DNA from: Verpa conica
Lineage: Eukaryota; Ascomycota; Pezizomycetes; Pezizales; Morchellaceae
Reading direction: 5' to 3'
DNA length: 64,000 nt
Assembly: GCA_033030425.1 (NCBI GenBank)
Contig: JAUFSD010000006.1
Span: 1,302,001-1,366,000 of the forward strand
Made by a program: the position numbers and the translations under genes. Of this stretch, positions 23,969 through 35,205 are shown in pieces. Positions within the stretch are counted from its first letter, which is position 1. Each line of letters opens with the position of its first letter. The notes under the pieces were generated by a model, which had not been told where the DNA came from, did no database searches, and saw only the letters and a program-made list of their open reading frames with translations.

Positions 23969-24346
23969 TATATATGTTCTGGCCCGTTGGGGGGACGTGC
24001 CCGTTGGGGGGACGTCCCCTCAACGGGCAATCTGTTAGGTGCCCTACCCGTTGGAGGGACACTCATGGGCAGGCCAACAAAGTATAGCCTAATTAATACA
24101 GGGACACTCAAAAGAATAAGAATAATAGCTACAAAATATAAATCTATCTTGAACTATATTTGTGATTTTTTTGGATTTTATACTATGCTTTATTAAACTT
24201 GTAGGAGGATGGAAGCTTTGTTCTGAGTGTTTTTTTGTAGCCAGGGTTTTTTTTATGTTGTTACCCATACAGGGGACGTAGGCTGGCCCATATAGAGGAC
24301 GTCCCCCCCAACGGGCACGTCCCCCCAACGGGCCAGAACATATATA
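23969..24346. mobile_element. small inverted-repeat element with iterated GTTGGGGGGACGT ends
   Basis: The first 49 bp, starting TATATATGTTCTGGCCCGTT, recur inverted at 24297-24346 with a single length difference in a G run. Each arm contains two tandem copies of a 20-bp unit (GCCCGTTGGGGGGACGT core), and more degenerate copies lie inside the left half (AACGGGCAA, CCCGTTGGAGGGAC). The outer ends merge into TA repeats, consistent with a TA-rich target. The interior is AT-rich and non-coding. The high GC of the arms contrasts sharply with the surroundings. It is a non-autonomous DNA element or foldback by structure; its superfamily cannot be assigned. Confidence 0.7.
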
Positions 24347-24523
24347 TATAGGCACAAAAATAGCAAAGTTGAAAACTAAGGCCCCTCAGTGTAACCAGAA
24401 GATAAAAATTGAAGGGAAAAAATAGGAAATACAAAGACCCAAAAGAAGCAAAAAGCTATGAGTTTTTAATGAGATTACAGAAATTCTCGACCTAAACATA
24501 TCCCGCTCATGTTCACAGACAAA

Positions 24524-25119
24524 CTATCTCTTTGACCTTCTACCGACACCTTTCCTGATCCCTCCCTTAGGCCCTGAACCTTTCTGGACGCCCGGAAATA
24601 CAACAGCATGCCTTGACTGGCGTCCACGTCGACGGACCCTGCTCGCATTGATCTTCTTCTTGGATAGTTCGGTCTTTTCGCCATCGATTACCATAGCGCC
24701 TATAGAGTTGTTAGGGTTGAGTATGACATGCCATTACTCGCACAATTCGTATCAGGTACTTTTTCAGGTAGGAAGCTACATACCTTCCTTTTCCCCAGAT
24801 GCCTTGAGCTTTTCAGGTTCTAAAATTCGTCTAGTCAGTACCTAGGCATGCCGGTAACAATAGTTTCGAGCATACCTTTCCCCTCGATGTCAATCTCCAT
24901 CTCTCCGGACCCACGGATAGATTCTTTGCTAGAATTTGCGATCGCAAGAACTTTCTCCGAAAGTCTAGCTATACGGGCATCCTCAACAGGACGGAAGACA
25001 GCAGCCGCAAGCTTCGACTTATTCGTCTTGATGCGGCCTTGGACACAAATGTCAGGAACAATCACACACTCAAACTAGTAGTAGTATGGGAACTTACTGG
25101 CTCTTGCAGATTTTGCCAT
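24524..25119 (-). CDS. small basic DUF2423 family protein (YBL028C-like)
   Basis: Short nucleolar-type basic protein; the yeast relative YBL028C co-purifies with pre-ribosomes (family knowledge, exact role unknown). Four small exons join in frame: 25119-25098, 25037-24876, 24819-24784 and 24699-24524, giving 131 residues. The N-terminus reads MAKSARASRIKTNKSKLAAA across the first intron, then PVEDARIARLSEK. A 36-nt third exon encodes an acidic lysine-rich linker (EPEKLKASGEKE). The C-terminus is very basic: KKKINASRVRRRGRQSRHA and GVGRRSKR. The open frames alone would suggest wrong C-termini; the introns (60, 56, 84 bp) all have GT/AG ends. It is divergent from TRM5, with 327 bp between the starts, so a shared promoter is likely. 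Confidence 0.82.
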
Positions 25120-25446
25120 TTCTAGTAATTGTTACTGAATCAGAGGAATAAGATCGTGTGGGCTGGGGTCGAGTAGTGAATTGCAGGAGTAGACCGCCAC
25201 TATATGGGGAGCATTGGTTTAAACACTTTTTTCCTATCGTGTTAGTGCCTTGGCATGGCCAATGCCTTGGCGGAGATTTTCCGTTTCGAGCCTCATTACT
25301 TCAGACTTCACCTACATAGAGATATAATGCCTGTGGGTATCTCCAACTCCACGCCTGATCTATTATTAATCTGTTGGGGATATACTCTCGCTGATCACAA
25401 TTTTCCATAGTTTACATAAACCTTGCGAAACGCTTCATCAGTCAAG

Positions 25447-27196
25447 ATGTCTCGCTTCTTATTACCCCCGGTGAACCGTGCTATGACCATACTCGACCGT
25501 TCCTTTTTCCAGAAAACTTTCCCAATTACAGCCGCACGCGTATTCGATGCGAAGAATGTTAGCAAAGTGCAGAGAGAATGTGCCGAAGATGTATTGACTG
25601 GGTACCGTTCTGTGCGGAGTGTCATCTCCGAAGAAGACCCTGAAGGAAAGAAGCAGATGTTGGTTAGGTTGAAGCCGAACGTCAAATATGATGGTATGGC
25701 AAAGCCCTGTAATATGTAGCTTTTACCAACTGCCTCCGTCTGACCATCAACGACATATAGATCTGTCAACTGCTAGCGAGAAGACGAGGGAATTTGTCAA
25801 AAGTAAGATACTAGAACTAATTCCATACAACCTACATCTAAATTATGAGAATTGGGGTTACAGTACGTAAATCCCCTAGTTCCAATTTCTTGAGAATACT
25901 GCTAATGAGTATAAGTATGTCAGATGAGATAGTAGAGGCAGTTCTTCCAGAAGAACTCGTCCAGGACCACCCCAATAGCTCTACTAGGATTGGTCACATA
26001 GTTCACTTCAACCTCCAGAATAAATTTCTCCCCTATAAACACTTGCTTGCCACTGTAACACTCGATAAAAACCCGGGAGTGACGACCGTTGTCAACAAAA
26101 TTGAGGCTGTAGGGTCTTTTTCTGAATTTCGAACATTTCCGATGGAACTCCTCGCGGGATCTCCGAATACCAAAGTCGTCGTGCGTGAATCTAATTGTGA
26201 TTTTCACTTCGATTTTGCAAAGGTCTACTGGAATTCCAGATTGACAAGCGAGCATCAGCGCTTGGTTGGGTTGTTCAAGCCTGGAGAGGCTGTTGCAGAC
26301 GTGATGACTGGCGTAGGGCCGTTCGCAATTCCAGCAGCAAAAAAGCAGGTGATCGTTTGGGCAAATGACATAAATCCTGATGCTTACACGAGCTTAAAAG
26401 AAAATATCTTCGTAAACAGGGTTCGTAAATACCTCTAATCCTTACTTTTCTATAACTCTGTTCAAGAATCTGTTTCTCCCCCATGTATTCTCACCTCTTC
26501 TAGGTTAATAATATTGTCCAACCCTTCAAACTTGACGCCCACGAATTCATCCGCAAATCTATTCGAGGACTCTTCACACTATCTCATACTTCTTCAATCA
26601 TCAATCATAGCGTCGAAGTTCCCCGCTATCAGTATTCTAAAAACATGCAGGATAAGCTCCGGTCATTGGGCAAAACCGAAGACGAAATCAACCCCCCCCC
26701 TATGTATATCCGCCGCCCTCCAGTGTTCTCCCACTTCATCATCAACAATCCCTCCACGGCGGCTTCCTATCTCGATGCTTTTATTGGCGCATATCATGGG
26801 CTTGAGTATCTATATTTTAACCCTGACAATTCACCAAAACGAGAGTTGCCGCTGGTGCATATTTATCTTTTCCAGAAGTCGCTTAAGTCAGGAGTCTTGA
26901 AACAACACATCTGCAAGACGATTAGTGATAATTTAAAGTATAGAGTTAGGCCTGAGGATCTGGAACATCTAGAGCATATAAAAATGGTGGGGCCAGATAA
27001 GGGGTATTACTGTGCAAGCTTTAGGCTTCCAGCTGAAGTTATGTTTGCGGATGTACCACCACCGAAGTACAAGGAAAGAGAAGATTTGAAATTAATGAAT
27101 TGGTTGACGTGGGGCAACGGCGATGAACACACCCCACCTGTGAGATTAAGACGGAAAGCCTATAATAGCCCTGTAGATAGAAGCACCACCGGATAG
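25447..27196 (+). CDS. TRM5: tRNA (guanine37-N1)-methyltransferase Trm5
   Basis: Adds m1G at position 37, next to the anticodon, to prevent frameshifting; it acts in nucleus/cytosol and mitochondria. Four exons (25447-25693, 25761-25862, 25924-26420, 26504-27196) give 512 residues. N-terminal [20 protein letters not shown], then [35 protein letters not shown] and [12 protein letters not shown] are characteristic. The SAM site is [17 protein letters not shown] with [10 protein letters not shown]. Exon 3 ends NR before a GTTCGT donor, and exon 4 resumes [17 protein letters not shown]. An in-frame upstream ATG at 25423 adds eight residues and may matter for dual targeting. A proline run (INPPPMY) follows. 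The gene is convergent with ARPC2. Confidence 0.95.
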
Positions 27197-27753
27197 TGGG
27201 ATCAGGAACTACCTCAAGGTGAAGCTCACATAAAAGTGCGCAAAGGTTCCCACTGAATAGCATCTATATTGTACATAGCTGGCGCTTGGGACGGTACTTT
27301 ATTTGGCGTTTAGGACGGCGGTTCTTTAATATATCTATTTTTTCCCTATCTTATAGGAATATTACAATATAATGCTATTAATATCTTATACCTCAATATT
27401 CCCAAGCTATTTACCTCAGTTGGTTGGATATTGATCACAGAATATCACTCGTTATCTCCTAGTAAAGGAATATATGTATGATATAGACGCGCGAGCATAT
27501 CCCAGAAAGAATGACAAAACCCTCAACTAATGTACTCAATATAATACTGGTTTGGAAGGGATCACGTCCCAATATACACAAGCAAAACCCCTATATTTCT
27601 TGCGGCCTCATGTTTTATTTATAGGTGGAGTCTAGTCCTTTATACATCACATCTTTCTCTACTTGCCCAATGCAAATGCAAATGCAAACGCAAAGTCATG
27701 CCATTTTTATCTTCGTTCCAGTTCTCTCTTCTAATCAAAAATTATGCTACATG
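27197..27753. other. convergent intergenic region
   Basis: AT-rich 3' flanks of TRM5 and ARPC2. No further gene is visible. A short A/C-rich repeat (CAAATG units near 27.67 kb) lies close to the ARPC2 stop. Confidence 0.5.
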
Positions 27754-29023
27754 CTAAGCCTGGACACGAAAACTTCTCCCAGTAGCAGTCTTCTTCTCTT
27801 TCTTCTCAGATTCCTCGACCTCAGGTTTAGCTCTGTTGAGGACTTTGAGAAAATCTGCAACGCGGCGTCGCATTCGCGAGTGCATATATGCTTTTGCTGC
27901 CTTGATGTGGTAGTGAAAGTAGTCACGGAAGGTTTGGATATGGGAGATTGACTCTTCTCGTCGCTGGGGGGTAAGGTGGCGGGGGAAGAGTACTAATGGT
28001 GGGTTAGTAGGTATTTTTTTAAAAAGGCAAAGGTATTTTTACCAAAGGTAATGTATCCGATTTCGCCGGTTCCATCGTCTTTCACACCAGCCACATTACG
28101 GATCTCGAGTGGCGGATCGTTACGGTACAGGACTTGTGGGGCGTTCTGGATAGCACGTCGTCGAGCATCAACGAATTCCTTTCACTAGATCAGCACGAAT
28201 ACATATCTGAACAAGGCATAAAGTGAAGGTGAGAATACCGAAAGAAAAACCTTCCCAAAGATCCTATCCGTCTCCTCTCTGAAAACCGTGCTGAAGATAA
28301 CGGTAACACGGTCATGCGAAGCTTGGATATACATAGCCTCCTCCTCCCTATATCTAATAACCATAACTTCAGTCCCCTCACCAGTAGGTGCAGTCTCAGA
28401 GTTGAACCCCTTTTGGGCCTCTGTAAGACGATGATGTTCATCAATCGCCTTCTCGAAGGGCGCTGCCATTGTGTTACGCTTAAGCAGAGAAATTCTACGA
28501 ATCAGATCTTCCTTCCCCTCTATCTCCAGCATGTCTCCAGTCAATTTCTAAGCTTCCGGTGGATTATAGGGAATACATGCCTGGCTCTGTAGGGAGGTTC
28601 TCTAGGTCAACAACTAGGGAGAAGTCATAACCGGCTTCGGTTTCAGTAATGAGTCCAGCGTACTCCCGCTCCAAGACTGCCTGGGCCCCATGTTGAAGAA
28701 GGTCTGAGAAACATTTGACGGAGATAGAGACGAGGATCTTTGTTTTTGTTTCCGGGGTTGAGATATGGAAGGTCACCCCATCGAAGTCAGAGATGACCTG
28801 GTCGATTGAGGCGGGGGTTGCGCTGCACCGTCGGTTTTGTCAGGGGTTTGGTACTTAGAATTGTGTATCGTGAAAGCTGGAGAGCTTACCTGTGGAAACG
28901 TTCCGTCAGGATCGACTTCAGTAGAAGATTGTGGTATTCGAGAAGAAGCTATTCATTGTACGGTATGATTAGCAATGGGGGTGTATAGTAGCATCTTAAG
29001 GAGTAGCGAGAGGAGAATACCAT
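27754..29023 (-). CDS. ARC35: Arp2/3 complex subunit 2 (p34/ARPC2)
   Basis: Core structural subunit of the Arp2/3 actin-nucleating complex. Six exons give 319 residues, the family length: 29023-29021, 28948-28890, 28822-28581, 28519-28239, 28178-28043 and 27992-27754. The coding part of exon 1 is only ATG; exon 2 supplies [19 protein letters not shown]. Then come [91 protein letters not shown] and [14 protein letters not shown], ending SFRVQA. To join LENLPTEP to EGKEDLIRR in frame, intron 3 (28580-28520) must use a GC donor (CCAG, then GCATGT). The start is about 900 bp from the divergent TRPC start. Confidence 0.93.
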
Positions 29024-29928
29024 GATGAATTCAGAGGGAGTGTGTATTGGTATAATTGAAGGATATAATAGGTAGGAGGGGGCTTCTTCAAGAACTGTCT
29101 GGAGCTGTCAATACACGAGGGGAATGTCCGTGGTTGTTACTCCCCGCTGACGCCGCGCCAAGAATGCACGAGCCTCACAACATGACAACCGTGGCTGGCC
29201 GACAGTCTGGTGGAATCCATAAACAGAAACATCACTATATCTAATGGTAGGCTCCATTGATAAGAAAATCAAGGCCTAGAGGACCCTGAAAGGGTTCAGG
29301 TGGTTTTTATATCCCAAAACTTTTCCCAGGTACGGAAGTGTTTCAACTACTGTACGGCTTTAATCTCGCCCAAGTTTGATATTCAGTTGAGTGTATTGAA
29401 GACCTTTATGTGAACTAGGTACGTGATTATAGAAGGCTGTCTCAGCATTCAAACTCCTTTTGTGACCCTTCCTTCTTATTGAAACAACCCAGATTTGTAT
29501 CTTCTAGCCTTTCCTAGCTCTTCATGATTGATCCTTATCTTATCCTTATCTAATCTAATCTTTCATCTTTCATCTGCCCCTCCTACATCCCACCCGGGAC
29601 GACGGAAATGGCTGAATTGGCGTCTCTGGCTAAGAATCATAGTCTAGCCCGCTGTGTAGATCTCTGTCCTCTACTCTTCACTCTAACCTCTCAATCACTT
29701 CCGGAGAATCTAAGGTTTCTTATTTCAGTGTGAACTCTTCTGTTTATTGGCAGGTCTTTTACAGGAACCTTGCTCTAAGGGTATTTTGTACTTCTATCTC
29801 TATTCTACGCCTCCGCTCTCCGCCACTAGCATGACTCATTAGAAAGCTAATGTCCATATACTAATAAAAACAGATCACCTCTCGATACCCCCCACACCTA
29901 CATATCACCATTGCCAACTTCATAGACA
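29024..29928. other. divergent promoter region of ARPC2 and TRPC
   Basis: Nine hundred bases between divergent starts. The TRPC side is pyrimidine-rich, with repeated TCTAATCT/CTTATC motifs near 29.54-29.57 kb, and holds a consensus Gcn4/CPC1 site listed separately. No gene was recognised. Confidence 0.5.
29831..29839. promoter_or_regulatory. Gcn4/CPC1 (general amino acid control) site upstream of TRPC
   Basis: ATGACTCAT is the perfect palindromic Gcn4/CPC1 target, 90 bp upstream of the TRPC start. Tryptophan genes are classical targets of this control. The same bases also form a minimal upstream reading frame (ATG ACT CAT TAG, 29831-29842), which would count only if transcription starts upstream of it. 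Confidence 0.7.
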
Positions 29929-32371
29929 ATGTCAATCCCCACAGACCCCCGCGAGCCCATTCCAGGCTCCAATGTCATACTGATTGATAATTACGACTCT
30001 TTTACCTGGAATGTCTACCAATTCCTCGTACTTGAGGGTGCTACGTGCACCGTATATAGGAATGACAAGATTACTTTGCAGGAAATTATCGATCTCAAGC
30101 CGACGCAGATTGTAATTTCTCCTGGCCCCGGCCACCCGGAGACGGACTCGGGAGTCAGCATACCTTGCATAAAGCATTTTGCAGGGAAAATTCCTGTCTT
30201 TGGTGTCTGTATGGGAGTGTGAGTGTAACCCTTTGCCTCTAGTTCCCCTTGTAGGCTCAGCGAGACGTGGCTCCCAGAACTTTTTACTGGAACCCTGAAA
30301 ACTTTATTTCAACAAATAATGAATACTGACCAGAGCCTCCAATGATAGACAATGTATTTTTAGTGCTTTTGGTGGCACCGTGTCGTTCGCCGGTGAAATC
30401 GTTCATGGAAAGACCTCCCACATCAAGCATGACGCGAAAGGAATCTATCGCAATGTTTCCCAAGATATTGCAGTTACCCGTTATCACTCCCTTGCTGGAA
30501 CTATTGCTACATTGCCGGCTCCACTAGAGATCAATTCCAAGACAGAGAGTAATGTCATCATGGGCGTTAGACACAAGGAGTTTACAGTTGAAGGGATCCA
30601 ATACCATCCAGAAAGTATTCTAACCGAAGAAGGCCGCTTGATGATCAGAAACTTCCTCGAAATGAAGGGTGGGACCTGGAAAGAGAACGAAAATTACACA
30701 GCAGAAGAGAATGCCTTTTCCAACAAATCTAAAGACCCGCCAAAAACCAATAATTCACCCAAAGAAATTTCTTCTGGCTCTATTCTTGACCGAATTTATG
30801 CCCACCGTCGTGCTGCTGTCGCCGCCCAGAAGCTGATCCCTTCTCAGCGACAGTCAGACCTTGAAACAATTCACTCATTATCTATCTCTCCACCTCAGAT
30901 TGACTTGGCTGCTCGTTTACGCTCTATTTCAACCCCGTGCGCCCTGATGGCTGAGATTAAGCGTGCCTCTCCTTCGAAGGGCCTCATTGATATAGATGCC
31001 TCAGCCGCCATCCAAGCCCGTACCTATGCTCTAGCTGGTGCAGCTGCTATCTCAGTATTGACAGAACCCGAGTGGTTTAAGGGGTCTATAGATGATCTCC
31101 GGGCTGCCAGGCAAGCAGTCGAAGGAATGCCGAATCGGCCAGCTATCCTAAGAAAGGAATTTATATTCGAGGAGTACCAGATTCTCGAGGCACGCTTGGC
31201 TGGTGCTGATACCGTCCTTCTTATTGTAAAGATGCTCAATGACGAGGAGCTGGAACGGCTATACAAGTACTCTGCGGAAACACTAGGCATGGAGCCACTG
31301 GTAGAAGTCAACAGCAGCGAGGAAATGAAGAGAGCATTGAGAGTCGGCGCGAAAGTTATTGGTGTCAATAATCGAGATCTGCACTCATTTAAAGTAGACC
31401 TGGAGACCACAAGTGGGCTGGTAGGAATGATTGACAAAGAGAAAGTAATCCTCTGCGCTCTTAGTGGAATCTCAACAAGAGACGATGTGGCCAGATACGA
31501 AAAGGAAGGTGTTGGCGCTGTCCTAGTCGGTGAAGCTCTGATGAGAGCTGGAAAAACCGTAGACATCTTCATCAACGACCTGCTCAACGACCCAACCCCA
31601 GTCTCTACTGAAGTACCGGTACCAAAGCCAGAAGTCCTAGTAAAGATCTGTGGAACCCGCACCGTCGAAGCCGCTAAAGTAGCTGTAGAATCAGGCGCTG
31701 ATTTGGTCGGCATGATCCTCGCCGAAGGCACCAAGCGAACTGTCGATCCTGACGCCGCAAAAGCTATCTCCGATGTAGTCCACTCCACTCCCAAAGGCGG
31801 CGTTAAACCTATCCCGCTTACTCATAACTTACCGCCGGCCACTGGCACCGCTGCGGAAGACTGGTTCACTCACTCCAAGAAAAATTTCATCTCCCACCCA
31901 ACCCGTGCTCTTCTCGTCGGCGTTTTCAGAAACCAACCATTCTCATATGTCCTTAAGAGACAGCAAGAACTAAATCTAGATATTATCCAGCTTCATGGTT
32001 CAGAGCCACTTGAGTGGGCCCGTCTTCTTCCTGTTCCGGTTATTCGCCGTTTCTCGCCTGGTGAAGCTGGACTTGAGAAGCGCGGTTTCCATGCTATCCC
32101 CTTACTTGACTCTGGTATCGGTGGCACTGGTGAGAGATTAGATATGAGGGATATTAAGAAGGTGTTGACAGAGGGAGCGATAAAGACTCCGGTGATACTT
32201 GCGGGTGGTCTGGATTACAAGAATATATCTGATATTGTTGGGGGTGAGGAGGGACTTGTGGGGATGGGAGTGTGCGGGGTTGATGTTAGTAGTGGGGTTG
32301 AAACTGATGGTAGGCAAGATCTGATGAAGATTAGGAGATTTGTGTATAGAGCTAAAGGTAGGACTGAGTAA
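29929..32371 (+). CDS. TRPC: trifunctional anthranilate synthase GATase / IGP synthase / PRA isomerase
   Basis: Multifunctional tryptophan enzyme typical of filamentous ascomycetes. Exons 29929-30218 and 30349-32371 give 770 residues. The N-terminal glutamine amidotransferase has [24 protein letters not shown], the nucleophile Cys in PVFGVCMG directly before the intron, and QYHPES with the catalytic His. The central indole-glycerol-phosphate synthase has [50 protein letters not shown] and [11 protein letters not shown]. The C-terminal phosphoribosyl-anthranilate isomerase has [20 protein letters not shown], and GGLDYKNI followed by GVDVSSGVE. All three active sites look intact. The donor GTGAGT of the 130-bp intron gives the only in-frame join. 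A Gcn4/CPC1 site lies upstream. Confidence 0.96.
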
Positions 32372-33077
32372 ATCACCCCCATATAATGCCTCGATGAGCA
32401 ATGCTGAGTGAAGGCGTTTCTCTTTCTTACGTGATGCGTTTGTATTTATTTTTTTCGATGGAATATGTAGATCCTGGGAGTGGAGTGTTATTTCTTTTGA
32501 AGACCATGAAAAAAAAAAGCTACTTTAAATTCATATGGACTAGATCTTTCTACCATGACCGTTTCGTAAAATATCGTGTTCAGTGATATCATCTAGGACT
32601 AGGATAACTATTTAGGGCTCAAAATTATCTTCACCTTATCTCACTCAAGAAATTGTGGCGTACGGTACATGAAATACATATATATACTTATATTTTTTTT
32701 CTAGGTCCTAGGGTCACTAATTCCAAGTGGTTAAGGAACTAGTGATCCTATTTTAGTAGCCTTTATCTAGGACCCATATGTTTTATAGAGAGGAGTAATG
32801 GTGTATTAGAATATCTCTCTTCTAAAATCTCATAATATAAACTATATCTTTATCCATAATTACACCTAGGAACACTAGAAAGATGCATGCTCTTATAGTG
32901 AAACTAAACATAAGAATAGTACTCATAAAGAGGTAAATATATGTACATAGACCCATCCGCCAAGAGTTATCTCCTCAGTGAAGTGGTAGTCGCAGAAAAC
33001 TAGAATAGGAGGCCATGCCTAGACCCCAGAAATCAATACCCTCTATAAGAAACGCCAAGTATTCAGCGGATTTCGTC

Positions 33078-33207
33078 TCTTATAGCAAGTTTTCTAAAGA
33101 TATCCCTTATAGCAAGGGTAAATTTGATGTGGAAAAATCTGAATTAACCTGGAAAAAGTTTATTATAGCAATGTTTTTCCTATAACGAGGTTTCTTATAG
33201 AGAGGTG
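33078..33207. repeat. iterated TATAGCAAG motifs, possible arm of a DNA transposon
   Basis: Within 130 bp the motif recurs as TCTTATAGCAAG, CCTTATAGCAAGG, TTATAGCAATG, CCTATAACGAGG and CTTATAGAGAGG. Serially repeated motifs of this kind often form the terminal arms of fungal Tc1/mariner-like elements. A matching inverted partner was not found nearby, so this may be a solo arm or a remnant. Confidence 0.35.
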
Positions 33208-33711
33208 TGACTGATACCAGAGGCATAAATATCATATATTCTACAATAAAAATTTAGTGGTAAATATATTGCGCTTCCTTGAGCCCTTCTACCGACTATT
33301 ATGCACTCAAGCTGAGACAGCCTGTCATTTACAAGGTGCATGGTTTTATCGTTAATAGCATATAATAAAAGTTACGCCCATCTCGAAGTCTAAAAGCGAT
33401 GCCGAGGCAATTTCCACCAGTTAGGCTTACTTTGGTTTAGCGTCCGTAGGGAATTAGCACCTCGTTACCTGAGCCACGCTATAGCTTTAATGCCTACTTA
33501 GCCCAAAACTAAATATTGTCAGATGCGAAGCCTGGCTTGTATCGCGTTACAATGAAGCGGTGGACAATACTCAATTCCAGTCTAAGTATGGTGCCGGAAG
33601 CCTTAAAGGGGGACCAAACTAAGGAAAGATGCAATTCTCTTGGTACAAGGGTTAGGTGAAGCTTTTGGCTTGGTTTGGCTTGGCAGTGTTTGCGGGATAT
33701 ATCTGGGTGGC

Positions 33712-33860
33712 GAGATACCTTAGTAGCACCAGATCTCGGATACAAAGCGAATTACGGAGCCGTAGCACTTCGCAAGAATTAGAGATACCTTTTTAGGGAT
33801 GCCGGATCTCGGATGGAAAGCGAATTGCGGGACCGTGACACTTCGGAGGAACTAACGACG
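33712..33860 (+). repeat. imperfect tandem duplication of ~70 bp
   Basis: Two adjacent copies share GATCTCGGAT, AAAGCGAATT, CGG, CCGT and CACTTCG in the same order and spacing. Most differences between them are transitions. No coding potential was seen. Confidence 0.6.
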
Positions 33861-35106
33861 TAATCCTCGGGGAAGAAACTTTCTCTGATAGGATGGCGCA
33901 CGAGATATCACTCGGTAAAATAAGCCGAGGCACAAACAGCAACCCAGAATAGTACTAGCCAAAAAAAAAGCCTGTTTTATCGTAAATAGTACTTGAGCCT
34001 CCCTGTATAATGATTTTTAACTAGAACCAACACCTGGAATCGCCTCTGCGAGTTGTATTTGATTTTCTTTCTCCCTTGAGGGGTAGTATGAGAATCGAAT
34101 ATAGCTGCCGTAATATCCGTGTGAGCCCACAAAACTGATTGGTGTTTAGTATACGTAGGATCGTCGTATATCATGATACATACTCAATTTATTGTTTAGA
34201 AGTAAAAGTGGGATTATTACGTTGGAAAGACCCCTAGAGATGTTATGTATTCTCGGGTAGCGATCCGTAGGGTGAACAGAACACCCGACTCTGAGATAAT
34301 ACGGTATTTACAGAAGGCTTCTATTACCCCGCAGGGTCAATCAACTCTATATGTTCCTTGATACTCTACCAAGTGGAGGTCGTAGAAGTACTCTATATGT
34401 AGTGTGACATTTGGATAAAAGATATTATTGGTTGATACCCTACAACGCAAGAAGGATGCTGCTCTGCGATACATAACAATAAAAGTACATACATGCTTAG
34501 ATACATGTATTTACCCTAAATAACCTCGAGATAAAAGATTATCAACGCCGAAATCTGTCGGACTTGGTTTTTATAAGTCAAATGTTGATGGGATAGGGTT
34601 GGAACCTATATAGTTGCCCCAGGGGTCAAATGCCCGGGAAGCTTAAACTTTAAGCCAAGAAAGTCCACATTGGCCACTTTGCATATGAAGCCGCGGACCA
34701 ATTCCACTCCATAGGTAACAGCCACGGAATATCTCCCAGACCAGATACCTAGCGGGACCCGAAGCACAGATGCAGAAATCTTGCCCAATGACGCGGAGTC
34801 GGACAAACTGCACGAGTGTACTTTAAGCACATACCCCGAATCGGGCCCCGAATACCCAGGCTGGAGCACTCGGATGGATGATAGAGAAAGTCGATCAGAC
34901 TGCGGGCTTTTGCATCTAGAGGGGTTCTGCACTGATTTTAATTACCTGGGTTCTAGCTTCACATGAGGAAAGTAATACGGAACATTATTTTCGCCGAGGT
35001 GCTCGAGACTTAATACTTCTGTATCATTGCTCAAGCTTCCGTGTAACTGTAGATCCATCCATCAGGGTTTTCCCTATATAACGTCACGCCCGCGGGCTCG
35101 AGGGAG

Positions 35107-35114
35107 TATAAAAA
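35107..35114 (+). promoter_or_regulatory. TATA box of CYP505
   Basis: TATAAAAA lies about 100 bp upstream of the CYP505 start in a region otherwise free of long T/A runs. Strong TATA boxes are typical of inducible fungal genes. Confidence 0.5.
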
Positions 35115-35205
35115 TCTCATCGACAAAAGCTTCATCATTACCGCTACTCATATCCCAAGCTTCAAACGAAATACAATAGACTACTCAAAGGAGGCCCTAC
35201 GAAAC

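Larger units (their letters stand above)
32372..35205. other. gene-poor region with repeat remnants
   Basis: About 2.8 kb without a recognised gene. It holds an iterated TATAGCAAG segment (33.08-33.21 kb) and an imperfect tandem duplication (33.71-33.86 kb). A 108-codon minus-strand frame at 34606-34932 has no recognisable domain. The last 150 bp form the CYP505 promoter. Confidence 0.5.

Noticed and set aside
31024..31794. 256-codon minus-strand reading frame
   Set aside because: It is antisense to the IGP synthase part of TRPC and has a composition explained by the codon bias of that gene; no own domain.
34606..34932. 108-codon minus-strand frame in the gene-poor region before CYP505
   Set aside because: No domain, no splice partners and no promoter; retained only as a mention in the intergenic entry.
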